This document shows, one piece after another, positions 7,741 through 16,658 of a stretch of 64,000 nt of DNA (the first letter of the stretch is position 1; every line of letters begins with the position of its first letter). The stretch is from Myxococcales bacterium (lineage in GTDB: Bacteria; Myxococcota; Polyangia; Nannocystales; Nannocystaceae), in the NCBI GenBank assembly GCA_016793465.1, contig JAEUJW010000040.1, positions 186,001-250,000 on the forward strand, in the 5' to 3' direction. The position numbers were made by a program, and so were the translations under genes. The notes under the pieces were generated by a model, which was not told where the DNA came from, made no database searches, and worked only from the letters and a program-made list of their open reading frames with translations.

Positions 7741-8619
7741 CTATTCGCCGCGAGCCCGCCGCCGCCGCATCAGCGGCACCAGCACGACGAGCGCCGGCAG
7801 ACCGCCGCCCGCCGCGGCGCAGCCGCACCCCGCCTCGCCCTCCTCCGGCGGGGGCTCGTTGACCTCGCCGATCGGCACGCACTTCGCCTCGCCGTCCGCC
7901 CGTCGCCCGAGCGGGTCGATCGTCGAGACCCGCACGCACACCTCGTCGCCCGGCCAGCTCCCCGCCAGCCCGAGGTCGTGGGCGCGGCTCGTCCCGCCCA
8001 CGATCGGCCACGAGCCGTCGCTCGCGCCCGCGTCGGTGAACGAGCCCACGTCCGGGGCGAACTGGATCAGCGCCCGATTGACCGCCCCGAACGGCTCCGG
8101 CGCATCCGGCAGGCTGACGTCCGCCCGGATCCTCACCTCGGTGTCGACCACCTGCTCCTCGACGCACCCGCACACGGTCTCCTGCAGGCACTCGATCACC
8201 GCGTGCTCGACCTGCCGCAGCTTCACCTCGTCGACGGCCACCGCCACCGGCGGCGCCGCCGGCTCGTCCCCGGTCGTGAACGTGAACTCGTAGATGTCGA
8301 CCGCGTCGCGCGCGAACACGTGGTACGCCGTGTCCGCCGCGAACGCCCCGTCCTTGCGCCACACCCACACGTCCCCCGCCACGACCTCGAGCGTGCCCGC
8401 CAGCTTCTGACCCCCGACGTCGACGTCGACAGTCAGCCCGGACGCCCCCGCCGCGGGCTGCGAGCCCGTGAACACCACCACGCCGTCGGTCGGCACGTCG
8501 GTGTATCCGTCCTGCGGGTAGAACGTGTGCACGGCGAACCCGCCGTCCTCGCACGCGCGCGGCTCACCGGCGAGCGCGAGCGGCGACAGCATCAACTCCA
8601 GGGCGAGCGAAGCGAGCAT
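7741..8619 (-). CDS. Surface protein with MYXO-CTERM-like sorting tail
   Basis: A 292-residue exported protein. It starts with a signal peptide (MLASLALELMLSPLALAGEP), continues with Ig-like/bacterial adhesin-type strands (DVPTDGVVVFTGS; TAYHVFARDAVDIYEFTFTTGD), and a Cys-rich middle (CLQETVCGCVEE). The end is GCGCAAAGGGLP, a hydrophobic helix and RRRRARGE, the Cys/TM/Arg pattern of myxobacterial C-terminal sorting signals. It is therefore probably anchored at the cell surface. It lies 44 bp downstream of a Cys-rich lipoprotein gene on the same strand and may be cotranscribed. Confidence 0.7.
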   Translation of the reverse strand: MLASLALELMLSPLALAGEPRACEDGGFAVHTFYPQDGYTDVPTDGVVVFTGSQPAAGASGLTVDVDVGGQKLAGTLEVVAGDVWVWRKDGAFAADTAYHVFARDAVDIYEFTFTTGDEPAAPPVAVAVDEVKLRQVEHAVIECLQETVCGCVEEQVVDTEVRIRADVSLPDAPEPFGAVNRALIQFAPDVGSFTDAGASDGSWPIVGGTSRAHDLGLAGSWPGDEVCVRVSTIDPLGRRADGEAKCVPIGEVNEPPPEEGEAGCGCAAAGGGLPALVVLVPLMRRRRARGE

Positions 8620-8663
8620 GGCCCATCGTACCCGCCGCCCCGGCGCTGGCCCAGCGCGCCGCC

Positions 8664-9617
8664 TCACATCGGGAGCGCGCAGTAGCCGAGGTCGTCCTGC
8701 CCGGGCGGCGCCGTGCCCTCCTCGAAGTACGGGTTGCACACCTGGCCCGCGCCGCCGCAGCTCGCGTCCGCGTCCGGATCCGTGAGGTCGCAGAACGGCT
8801 CGCAGCAGCCCGACGCCGCCGGGTCGCACTCGTTCGCCGCGGTCGCGGGCAGGCAGAGCAGCCCCGCGTCGCACGCGTTCGCGAACTCGCACGCGTCGTG
8901 CTGCTGCCCCTCCTCGCCCGACGCGTCGAGCACGCACAGGAAGCCGTCGCCGCTCGGGTTGCCGATGCACAGGTCGCCGCCCGGGCAGTCCTGCGCCAGC
9001 GGATCGCAGCTCGGCAGGCACAGGTTGAGCACCCCCTCGTTGGCGACCGCGCAGGTCCGCGTCGGGTCCTCGCACATCGGCGCGTCGGGCGAGCCCGTGC
9101 ACAGCGGCACGCACGTCCCCATGTTCATGTCGTCGATGTCCCAGCACATCACCCCGACGTCGCAGTCGTCGACCCCGCTGACCCCGCTGCCCTCGACCGT
9201 GCACGCGTCGCCCGGCTGCTTGGGGTCCTCCGCCACCGGCACGCACTTCAACGAGTTCCACGCGCCCCCGCCGTCGTTCGCCCACGCCGCGCACTTCTCG
9301 CCCGGCGGGCAGTCCTGCTGCCAGTTGTCGCACTCGACGATCCCGACGATCCCCTCGAAGTCGTCCATGACGATGAAGGTCTGCTCCACGGACCCGCTCG
9401 AGCTCACCTCCCCGCCCGAGCTCGCAACCCCGCTCGAGCTCGCCTCCCCGCTCGTCGTGGTCCCGCCCGTGGTCGGCGCCTCGGTGCCGGTCGCCGCCGT
9501 CCCGGCGCTCGCCGTGCTCGTCGCCCCGCTCGAGGCCTCGCCGCCCGCGTCGCCCGCCGGCAACCCCGGCCCGCACGCCAGCAAGCACGACAGTCCGCAG
9601 ACAAGGCCCCGGCGCAT
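8664..9617 (-). CDS. Cys-rich lipoprotein
   Basis: A 317-residue lipoprotein: MRRGLVCGLSCLLAC gives a lipobox ending at Cys15. A Ser/Thr/Gly/Ala linker (about 20-75) is followed by a Cys-rich domain with about 28 cysteines in short modules such as CDNWQQDCPPGEKC, CEDPTRTC, CDPLAQDCPGGDLC and CEFANACDAGLLC. Such secreted Cys-rich proteins are abundant in Nannocystaceae and are often misnamed epimerases; their function is unknown. An upstream ATG at 9629 is possible; 9617 gives the cleanest signal peptide. Confidence 0.75.
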   Translation of the reverse strand: MRRGLVCGLSCLLACGPGLPAGDAGGEASSGATSTASAGTAATGTEAPTTGGTTTSGEASSSGVASSGGEVSSSGSVEQTFIVMDDFEGIVGIVECDNWQQDCPPGEKCAAWANDGGGAWNSLKCVPVAEDPKQPGDACTVEGSGVSGVDDCDVGVMCWDIDDMNMGTCVPLCTGSPDAPMCEDPTRTCAVANEGVLNLCLPSCDPLAQDCPGGDLCIGNPSGDGFLCVLDASGEEGQQHDACEFANACDAGLLCLPATAANECDPAASGCCEPFCDLTDPDADASCGGAGQVCNPYFEEGTAPPGQDDLGYCALPM

Positions 9618-9932
9618 GACCGCCACCATACGCCCGCGCCCGCGCCACCGCAATTCGCGCCGCGATCACCCGCGGCTCCGCTTCGACACGCCGATCCGCG
9701 ATCCCGCGATCCTGCGACTCGCCTGGCCCTCGCCGTCCTCGCCTGCAGCAGTCGGTCGTCCGCGAACCTCCCGCCCGACGTGCTCGTCCGCGCCGCCTTC
9801 ACCGAACCGACATCGACCTCCCTCGCCCGCGCCGTGACACGAGCCACCTGCCGCGAGCCGCTCACGTGACGCCCGCCTCCCTCGAACTCTCTGCGCGCTC
9901 ACGATCCGCCCTTCCGGCGTATCCTCGCCGCC
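9618..9932. other. Gene-free stretch with a possible lipoprotein remnant
   Basis: About 315 bp between divergent genes. On the plus strand a frame ending at 9869 reads LALAVLACSSRSSANLPPDVL, which resembles a lipoprotein signal and mature start, but no start codon precedes it in that frame. It could be a decayed small lipoprotein gene or chance. Confidence 0.3.
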
Positions 9933-11039
9933 GTGACCCCGATGATCGCCGTGCTGTTCGTCCTCGGCCTCGTTCTGCTGATCGTCGGGGCCGACCTCCT
10001 GGTCGCGGGCGCCTCGCGGATCGCCGCCCGCCTCGGCATCTCGTCGCTGGTCATCGGCCTCACCGTCGTCGCCTTCGGCACCTCCGCCCCCGAGCTCGCC
10101 GTCTCGCTGACCGGCGCCCTCGGCGGCCAGGCCGACCTCGCGCTCGGCAACGTCGTCGGCAGCAACATCTTCAACCTCCTCTTCATCCTCGGCGCCACCG
10201 CGCTGGTCGCCCCGCTGCCGGTCCAGCCCCAGCTCATCCGCCTCGACGTGCCGCTCATGATCGGCGCATCCCTGCTGTGCTGGCTGCTCGCCCTGGACGG
10301 CGCCATCGGCCGCCTCGACGGCATCATCCTCGCCGCCGGCATCCTCGCCTACACCACCGCCCTCATCCTCCCGACCCGCCGCAAGCGGGTCGAGGGCGGC
10401 GACCTCAGCCCCCCGGCCGAGCCCCCGCCGGCCCCGAGCTGGCGCGACAAGCTCGCCGTCCAGCTGCTGCAGATCCTCGGCGGCCTCACCATGCTGGTGC
10501 TCGGCTCGCGCTGGCTCGTCGACGGCGCCATCGTCGCCGCCAAGGCGTTCGGCGTCAGCGAGCTCGTCATCAGCCTCACGATCGTCGCGGCCGGCACCTC
10601 CCTGCCCGAGGTCGCCACCTCGATCCTCGCCGCCATCCGCGGCGAACGCGACATCGCCGTCGGCAACGTCGTCGGCAGCAACATCTTTAATATCTTGTGC
10701 GTGCTCGGCTTTTCCTCGGCGATCGGCCCGCACGGCGTCGCCGTGGCGCCCCAGGCCCTCGCCCTCGACATCCCGATCATGACCGCGGTCGCCGTGCTCT
10801 GCTTTCCGCTGTTCGTCACCGGGAAGATCGTCGCCCGCTGGGAGGGCGCCGTCTTCCTCGCCTATTACGTGGCCTACACCCTCTACCTCGTGCTCGCCGC
10901 CCAGAACTCGCCGCTGCTGCCCGGGTTCGCCTGGACCATGCGCACGGTCGTCATGCCCGCCACCGCCGTCATCGCCGTCGTCCTGCTCTGGCGCGACGTC
11001 CGGCGCCGCGATCCGCTACCCTCGGCGCGTGCAAGGTGA
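9933..11039 (+). CDS. Calcium/sodium antiporter (CaCA family, YrbG-like)
   Basis: A 368-residue inner-membrane protein with about ten TM helices arranged as two inverted repeats. Each repeat holds the family's ion-binding alpha motif: VVAFGTSAPELAVSL (about residue 47) and VAAGTSLPEVATSI (about 217), each followed by GNVVGSNIFN. These carry the acidic residues that bind Ca2+/Na+ in the YrbG/NCX superfamily. Length is slightly above the usual 320-350 because of a Pro-rich cytoplasmic loop (about 150-175). It overlaps the start of the next gene by 11 bp, so the two are coupled. Confidence 0.9.
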   Translation: MTPMIAVLFVLGLVLLIVGADLLVAGASRIAARLGISSLVIGLTVVAFGTSAPELAVSLTGALGGQADLALGNVVGSNIFNLLFILGATALVAPLPVQPQLIRLDVPLMIGASLLCWLLALDGAIGRLDGIILAAGILAYTTALILPTRRKRVEGGDLSPPAEPPPAPSWRDKLAVQLLQILGGLTMLVLGSRWLVDGAIVAAKAFGVSELVISLTIVAAGTSLPEVATSILAAIRGERDIAVGNVVGSNIFNILCVLGFSSAIGPHGVAVAPQALALDIPIMTAVAVLCFPLFVTGKIVARWEGAVFLAYYVAYTLYLVLAAQNSPLLPGFAWTMRTVVMPATAVIAVVLLWRDVRRRDPLPSARAR

Positions 11040-13176
11040 GCACCCGATCCCCGTCCCCGCCGACCGCGACATCCCCGAGCTGACCCCCGGCCCGCTCGCC
11101 CTCGGCCTCATCCTCGGCGTCATCTTCGGCGCCTCGTCGATCTACCTCACCCTCAAGGTCGGCCTCACGGTCTCCGCGTCGATCCCCGTCGCCGTGCTCG
11201 CGCTCACCCTCCTGCGCGCCTGGTCGCGCGCCCTCGGCTCGCGCCGCGCCACCATCCTCGAGAACAACACCGTGCAGACCGCGGGCTCCGCCGGCGAGTC
11301 GATCGCCTTCGGCGTCGGCGTCACCATGCCCGCCCTGATGATCCTCGGCTACGACATGGACATCGGCCGCGTCATGCTCGTCGCCGTGCTCGGCAGCGTG
11401 CTCGGCATCCTCCTGTTCTCGCCGATGCGCCGCCCGATGATGAACGACCCCGCCCTCGTGTTCCCCGAGGGCACCGCCTGCGCCGAAGTGCTCAAAGTCG
11501 GCGAGCGCGGCGGTTCGTCCGCCCGCACCGTGTTCGGCGGGTTCTTCGTCGGCCTCTTCTACAAGGTGCTGATGGCCGGCGCCCACCTGTGGCACGAGAC
11601 CCCGAAGTACCTGTTCGGCAAGTCGTTCCCCAACGCCTCGGTCGCCGCCGAGATCTCGCCCGAGCTGCTCGGCGTCGGCTACATCGTCGGCCTGCGCGTC
11701 GGCGGGATCATGCTCGCCGGCGGCGTGCTGTCGTACCTCGTGCTGATCCCGATGATCACGTTCTTCGGCGGCATGTCGGGTTCGGTGATCTACCCCGGCA
11801 CCGTCAAGATCTCCGAGATGGCGATCGGCGACGTGCGCAACGCCTACGTGCTTTATATCGGCGCCGGCGCGGTCGCGGCCGGCGGCATCATCAGCATGGG
11901 TCGGGCCATGCCGACGATCGTCGGCTCGCTCGCCTCGAGCTTCCGCCGCAAGCCCGGCCAGCCCGGCGCGACCGCCAGCGAGGTCCGCACCGAGCGCGAG
12001 CTGCCGATGAAGGCCGTGGTGCTCGGCGCCGTGGCCGTGATCGTCGCCATCGCCGCCTCGCCGTACTTCCCGGTCGGCATCCTCGGCGCCGTGCTGATGG
12101 CCCTGTTCGCCTTCCTGTTCGTCACCGTGTCCGGCCGCCTGTGCGGGGAGATCGGCTCGAGCAGCAACCCGATCAGCGGCATGACCGTCGCCACGTTGTT
12201 GATGACGTGCCTGATCTTCCTCGCTGTCGGGTTCGTCGGCCCCGAGCACCGCCTCGGCGCCCTCACCATCGCCGGCGTGGTCTGCGTGGCCGCCAGCGTC
12301 GGCGGCGCGACCGCCCAGGCCCTGAAGACGGGCCACCTCGTCGGCGCCACCCCGCGCCGCCAGCAGATCTCGATGCTGATCGGCAGCAGCGCCTCCGCCC
12401 TCGTCATCGGCAGCACCCTGCTGTTGTTGAACAACGCCAGCACCGTCTACACCGCCAAGGACGACGCGGTCGGCCGCCAGGTCCCCGCGGCGGTCGCCCT
12501 CGGCCCCGCCGAGCCGCTGCACGGCCCCGAGGCTCTGAAAGACGCGAACAGCTACCGCGTCCTCCAGCTCACCCGCCCGACCGAGGGCATCCAGGCCGGC
12601 AAGTACCTCGTCGACGACGCCGGCAAGATCAAGTATCTCGTCGACCCCGGCATCAACGGCCGCGTCAAGGAGCGCGACGACGGCACGCCGATCATTAAAT
12701 ACGACGCGCCGAAGGCCAGCCTCATGGCCCTCATCACCGACGGGATCCTGACGCAGCAGCTCCCGTGGGTGCTCGTCCTGCTCGGCGTCATGATCAGCGT
12801 CACGCTCGAGCTCGCGGGCGTCAGCGCCCTGCCGTTCGCCGTCGGCGTGTACCTCCCGATCTCCGCCTCCGCGCCGATCTTCGTCGGCGGCCTGGTCCGC
12901 TGGTTCACCGACCGCCGCCGCACCGCCGCCCGCGCCGCCCGGGGCCTGTCCGCCGAGAGCGACCTCGACGCCGAGTCCAGCCCCGGTGTGCTCATGTCGA
13001 GCGGCCTCATCGCCGGCGGGGCCATCGCCGGCATCGCCCTCGCCCTCCTCGCCCTCGTGCCCGCCACCCAGCAGGCCATCAACCTCGGCGCCCTCGGCTG
13101 GCAGCTCGGCGACCTCGGCTCCCTGCTCGTGTTCCTCGCCCTCGTCCTCGGCCTCGCCCGCGTCGCCCGCGGCTGA
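11029..13176 (+). CDS. OPT-family oligopeptide transporter
   Basis: A 715-residue polytopic membrane protein with about 14-16 TM helices. Family features are ELTPGPLALGLILGVIFGASSIYLTLKVGLTVSASIPVAVL at the N-terminus, EQ-type motifs (NNTVQTAGSAGESIAFGVG), FPEGTACAEVLK, and SSNPISGMT. OPT proteins import peptides or metal chelates using proton flow. It starts at a GTG inside the end of the antiporter gene (11 bp overlap). A non-membrane loop of about 90 residues (about 480-570) carries a LTRPTEGIQAGKYLVDDAGKI segment that is also common in the proteobacterial branch. Confidence 0.9.
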   Translation: MQGEHPIPVPADRDIPELTPGPLALGLILGVIFGASSIYLTLKVGLTVSASIPVAVLALTLLRAWSRALGSRRATILENNTVQTAGSAGESIAFGVGVTMPALMILGYDMDIGRVMLVAVLGSVLGILLFSPMRRPMMNDPALVFPEGTACAEVLKVGERGGSSARTVFGGFFVGLFYKVLMAGAHLWHETPKYLFGKSFPNASVAAEISPELLGVGYIVGLRVGGIMLAGGVLSYLVLIPMITFFGGMSGSVIYPGTVKISEMAIGDVRNAYVLYIGAGAVAAGGIISMGRAMPTIVGSLASSFRRKPGQPGATASEVRTERELPMKAVVLGAVAVIVAIAASPYFPVGILGAVLMALFAFLFVTVSGRLCGEIGSSSNPISGMTVATLLMTCLIFLAVGFVGPEHRLGALTIAGVVCVAASVGGATAQALKTGHLVGATPRRQQISMLIGSSASALVIGSTLLLLNNASTVYTAKDDAVGRQVPAAVALGPAEPLHGPEALKDANSYRVLQLTRPTEGIQAGKYLVDDAGKIKYLVDPGINGRVKERDDGTPIIKYDAPKASLMALITDGILTQQLPWVLVLLGVMISVTLELAGVSALPFAVGVYLPISASAPIFVGGLVRWFTDRRRTAARAARGLSAESDLDAESSPGVLMSSGLIAGGAIAGIALALLALVPATQQAINLGALGWQLGDLGSLLVFLALVLGLARVARG

Positions 13177-13253
13177 ACAAAGCCTCATGCACGGGCCACG
13201 AACCCCGCCGCGGGGTCGCTTGCATCTGCCACATTCCTGCTAGCATCCCGGCC

Positions 13254-15176
13254 ATGCAAGCTGCCACGGACGACGAGGGCCCCACATCGGGCCCTCACGA
13301 CCAGGACGAGCCTGGTCCCGCGGTGCCCGCCCCGCGCCCCGGCCCCGTCGCCGACGAGCGCACCGGCAGCGTGCTCGGCAACTACATCCTGCAGGAGCGC
13401 CTCGGCCGCGGCGGCATGGCGGCCGTCTATCGCGCCGTCCACCGCGGCTTCGACGAGCTGGTGGCGATCAAGCTGCTCGCCCCTCGCTTCGGCGCCCAGC
13501 CGGAGATGCTGCGCCGCTTCCTCCGCGAAGCCGTGGTGATGCGTGAGATCTCCGCCCGCAACCACCACGTCGTGCGCGCCCTCGACTTCGGCGAGACCCC
13601 CGACGGCGAGGCCTACCTCGTCATGGACTACCTCACCGGCCAGGACCTGCAGCAGCTCCTCGCCACCGTCGGCCCGCTGCCGTGGCCCCGCGTCGCACCG
13701 CTCGCCCTCCAGCTCTGCGACGCCCTCGCCACCACCCACGCCCACGGCATCATCCATCGCGACATCAAGCCGTCGAACTGCCTGCTGACCGACGACGCCG
13801 GCGAGCAAACATTAAAACTCATCGACTTCGGCATCGCCAAGGACCTCGACGCCCCCGGCGAGCGCACCGCCGACAACGTCATCCTCGGCACCCCCTCGTA
13901 CCTCGCCCCCGAGCTGCTGACCCTCACCGCCGAGCCCGACGCCCGCAGCGACATCTACGCCCTCGGGGCGACGCTCTACTGCCTGCTCACCGGGCACCCG
14001 CCCTACGTCGGCCGCGGCCACGGAGAGATCGCCCACAAGCAGCGCCACGAGCAGCTGCTCGCCCCGAGCGCCGCCCGCCCCGCCGGCCTCCCCCGCCTGC
14101 CCGCCTCGGTCGACGCGCTGATCCTCCGCGCCCTCCACCAAGGGCCCGACCAGCGCTTCCAGAGCGTCAACGACCTCGCCGACGAGATCCGCCACACCCT
14201 CGAGCCCGGCCCCGCCACCCGCCAGCTCACCGGCGCCCCGCTCGGCCTGCGCACCGCCTGGGTCGCCACCATCGTCGCCAGCGCCGCCGTCGTGCTCGCC
14301 ATCGGCATCGACCCCCCGCGCCCGCCCCCCCGCGCCTTCGCCAGCGGCGGCGCCCCGGTGTCGCTGTCCGACAAGATCAATTTTAATAATAAGAACAAAC
14401 CTGTCCCCCCGGACAGCTCCGTGACGACCGACAGGCCTGTCCCCGCGGACAGCTCACCCACCCCGGCGACCCCCGACCCCGCGCCCGCAGCGCCCTCGCC
14501 GAGCCCCGCCACACAACCTGCCCCTTCGGACAGCCCCGCGACCCCGGGCGCCTCGGACAGCCCCGCAGGCCCCGCGACCCCGGGCGCCTCGAACAGCCCC
14601 GCAGGCCCCGCGGCCCCTGGCGCCTCGTCCGCTTCGGTCGGCACCTCCGCATCGTCCGCCCCGACCAGCTCTGCGGGCCCCTCCGCATCGTCCGCCCCGA
14701 CCAGCTCTGCGGGCCCCTCCGCACCTCCCTCGACCCCGCCCGCGCAAACTGCCCCTTCGACCAGCTCCGCGGGCCCGTCCGCACCTGCCCCTTCGACCAG
14801 CTCCCCGGGCCCGTCCGCACCTGCCCCTTCGGCCAGCTCCGCACCGCCCCCGGCCCCGCCCGCGCAACCTGTCCCTTCGACCAGCTCTCCGCCCCCCGCG
14901 CAGCCCGACCAGCCGTCCTCATCCTCCCCGCCGGTCGACCCGCGCCAGCAGAAGGTCCGTCGCCTGCTCGACAAGCAGCGCGACACCCTGCGCCGCGAGT
15001 GTTTAAACCTGTCCGGCGGGGCCAAGCGCCTCAAGTTCACGCTCACCCTCTCGCGCGGCGCGATCGAGGCCGTGTCGGCTCAGCCCGCGACCTTCCGCGA
15101 GTGCGTGCGCACCACCCTCCGCGACGTCGCCTTCGGCGTCGACGGCCAGTACGAGTACTCCTTCTCCGCCAAGTAG
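13254..15176 (+). CDS. Membrane Ser/Thr protein kinase with AgmX-like C-terminal domain
   Basis: A 640-residue protein. Kinase domain about residues 42-305: glycine loop LGRGGMAAVY, AIKLL lysine (about 74), HRDIKPSN catalytic loop (about 168), DFG in LIDFGIAK (about 190), and a GTPSYLAPE activation-end motif; all catalytic residues are present. One TM helix at about 332-352 (WVATIVASAAVVLAIGI). Then a 180-residue Pro/Ser/Ala-rich linker made of repeats, and a C-terminal AgmX/TonB-C-like domain (about 560-640; LLDKQRDTLRREC...CVRTTLRDVAFG) outside the inner membrane. Kinase inside and AgmX-type domain outside suggest envelope sensing. The start at ATG 13254 avoids a long non-coding extension. 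An A/T-codon run (INFNNKNK) begins the linker. Confidence 0.9.
   Translation: MQAATDDEGPTSGPHDQDEPGPAVPAPRPGPVADERTGSVLGNYILQERLGRGGMAAVYRAVHRGFDELVAIKLLAPRFGAQPEMLRRFLREAVVMREISARNHHVVRALDFGETPDGEAYLVMDYLTGQDLQQLLATVGPLPWPRVAPLALQLCDALATTHAHGIIHRDIKPSNCLLTDDAGEQTLKLIDFGIAKDLDAPGERTADNVILGTPSYLAPELLTLTAEPDARSDIYALGATLYCLLTGHPPYVGRGHGEIAHKQRHEQLLAPSAARPAGLPRLPASVDALILRALHQGPDQRFQSVNDLADEIRHTLEPGPATRQLTGAPLGLRTAWVATIVASAAVVLAIGIDPPRPPPRAFASGGAPVSLSDKINFNNKNKPVPPDSSVTTDRPVPADSSPTPATPDPAPAAPSPSPATQPAPSDSPATPGASDSPAGPATPGASNSPAGPAAPGASSASVGTSASSAPTSSAGPSASSAPTSSAGPSAPPSTPPAQTAPSTSSAGPSAPAPSTSSPGPSAPAPSASSAPPPAPPAQPVPSTSSPPPAQPDQPSSSSPPVDPRQQKVRRLLDKQRDTLRRECLNLSGGAKRLKFTLTLSRGAIEAVSAQPATFRECVRTTLRDVAFGVDGQYEYSFSAK
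14400..14895 (+). repeat. Pro/Ser-coding repeat tract in the kinase linker
   Basis: Degenerate repeats with a CCTGYCC..GGACAGC or CTGCCCCTTCGACCAGC core recur about nine times. Near-perfect doublets occur, for example a 36 bp unit around 14650-14722 and another around 14772-14840. Three copies (14400-14419, 14436-14455, 14517-14536) are near-perfect short palindromes that match palindromes elsewhere in the window (12-30, 24317-24335, 24387-24405). The tract codes for the P/S-rich linker and keeps the frame. Confidence 0.65.
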
Positions 15177-15196
15177 TCCGAGGATCGCCGGTCAAT

Positions 15197-16534
15197 ATGG
15201 ACACGCAGATGCAAGTGCTCACCCCGCATCTCGACGAACCGCCGGCCCGCGGCGTCGGTGCCGCCGCGGTCGCCAGCGCCGTCGGGGTGGTCGTCAGCCT
15301 GCGCGCCACCTATTTGAAATTTCGCGCCGACCACCTGTGCGACATGACCGGCTGCACCGGCGACGCCCAGGCGGGCTGGCTCGCCTGCGACGAGGCCCTG
15401 CAGAGCCCGTGGTCGACCCTCGCCACCATCCCCGTCTCGATCTACGCCGCCGGTCTGTTCGTCGTCACCCTCGCCGCCGCGATCGCCCTGGCCCGCCGCA
15501 AGGGCATCCTCTGGCCCGCCGCGCGCCCGCTGCTGGCCGTCCTCGCCGCCCTCGCCGCCCTCGCCTCGCTGCTGCTCGGCAGCCACGCGATGCTCCACTT
15601 CACCCACCTGTGCCCCTACTGCCTCGCGCTCTACGCCGTCAGCGGCGTGCTCGCGGTGGTCGCCGCCCGCATGTCGCTCGCCACCCGCGCCCTGCGACGC
15701 TGGCTCGCGGCCGTGCGCGCGCGCTCGCAGGCCGTGCTCGACGCGACCCTGCTCGCCGTCACCCTCGGCCTCGTCGTCATCGCCGCCCAGGTCGCCGCCT
15801 ACCGCCTCGCCGCCCGCACCGCCACCTGCCCGCCCGCCCTCGTCGACGACCTCCCGCCCGCGCCCACCATCCGCCACCACCTCGGCGGACCCACCCGCGA
15901 CATCGTCCTCCTGTTCGCCGACCCCTCCTGCGCCAACTGCCGCCGCGAGTTCCACCTGCTCCGCCAGTCCCTCCAGCGCTTCCTCCGCGCCGACCACGAG
16001 CAGCGCGCCGGCCACGACATCTGGAACGGCGTCGAGCTGTGGGTCTACCCCACGCCGCTCGAGCCCTGCGACGACTCGCCCGACACCTCGTGGTTCGTCG
16101 ACCGCGCCGGCCGCCCGCTCACCAGCTCCGCCGCCCGCGACAACAACGCCTGCCTCGCCGCCCGCGCCCTCGAGTGCCTGGCGCAGCAGCAGCCCGAGCG
16201 CGGCCTCGAGGCCTTCGCCGAGCTCTACGCCCTCCACGACACGCCCGCCCCGTTCTTCACCTTCGACAAGATCCACCGCACCCTGCGCGAGCGCGTGTCC
16301 CCCGACTTCGACCACGCCCGCCTGCGCTCCTGCATGGACAGCCCCCGCACCGCCGCCCGCGTCGCCGACTACCAGCGCCGCTTCATCGCCTGGTGCGCCG
16401 GCCGCCCCGCGTGCTCGGTCCCCACCGCCCTCGTCGTCCCCATCAGCCACGACGCCCCCCGCCCCGACCTCGCGACCGCCACCGACAGCGTGCGCAAGCT
16501 GCTCGTCCAGCTGGCCGCGCCCGCGACCCCCTGA
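15197..16534 (+). CDS. VKOR-thioredoxin fusion (disulfide-bond forming)
   Basis: A 445-residue membrane protein. Residues about 25-215 form a bacterial vitamin K epoxide reductase domain with four to five TM helices, the active-site CPYC (about 139) and loop cysteines (HLCDMTGC; WLACDEA). A further helix leads to a DsbA/thioredoxin-like domain (about 235-445) with CANC (about 246). VKOR re-oxidises its partner thioredoxin and passes electrons to quinone, giving disulfide bonds in exported proteins; this fits a genome rich in Cys-rich secreted proteins. Insertion in the thioredoxin domain with extra cysteines (EPCDDSPD, NNACLAARALECL) is unusual. The kinase gene lies 20 bp upstream. Confidence 0.85.
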   Translation: MDTQMQVLTPHLDEPPARGVGAAAVASAVGVVVSLRATYLKFRADHLCDMTGCTGDAQAGWLACDEALQSPWSTLATIPVSIYAAGLFVVTLAAAIALARRKGILWPAARPLLAVLAALAALASLLLGSHAMLHFTHLCPYCLALYAVSGVLAVVAARMSLATRALRRWLAAVRARSQAVLDATLLAVTLGLVVIAAQVAAYRLAARTATCPPALVDDLPPAPTIRHHLGGPTRDIVLLFADPSCANCRREFHLLRQSLQRFLRADHEQRAGHDIWNGVELWVYPTPLEPCDDSPDTSWFVDRAGRPLTSSAARDNNACLAARALECLAQQQPERGLEAFAELYALHDTPAPFFTFDKIHRTLRERVSPDFDHARLRSCMDSPRTAARVADYQRRFIAWCAGRPACSVPTALVVPISHDAPRPDLATATDSVRKLLVQLAAPATP

Positions 16535-16658
16535 CCCGCCCTCCGCGCGCTCCGTCGCCCGCCGTGCTCACCGTCACCCGGGCCCGGCGCCGCCGATCGT
16601 CACTCCGGCCCCTCGTCGACCCCCCGCCCGCGAGCCCGTGACGTAAGCTCCGCCGCGC

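Noticed and set aside
9700..9869. A small lipoprotein gene reading LALAVLACSS
   Set aside because: No start codon precedes it in frame; kept only as a possible remnant in the gap note.
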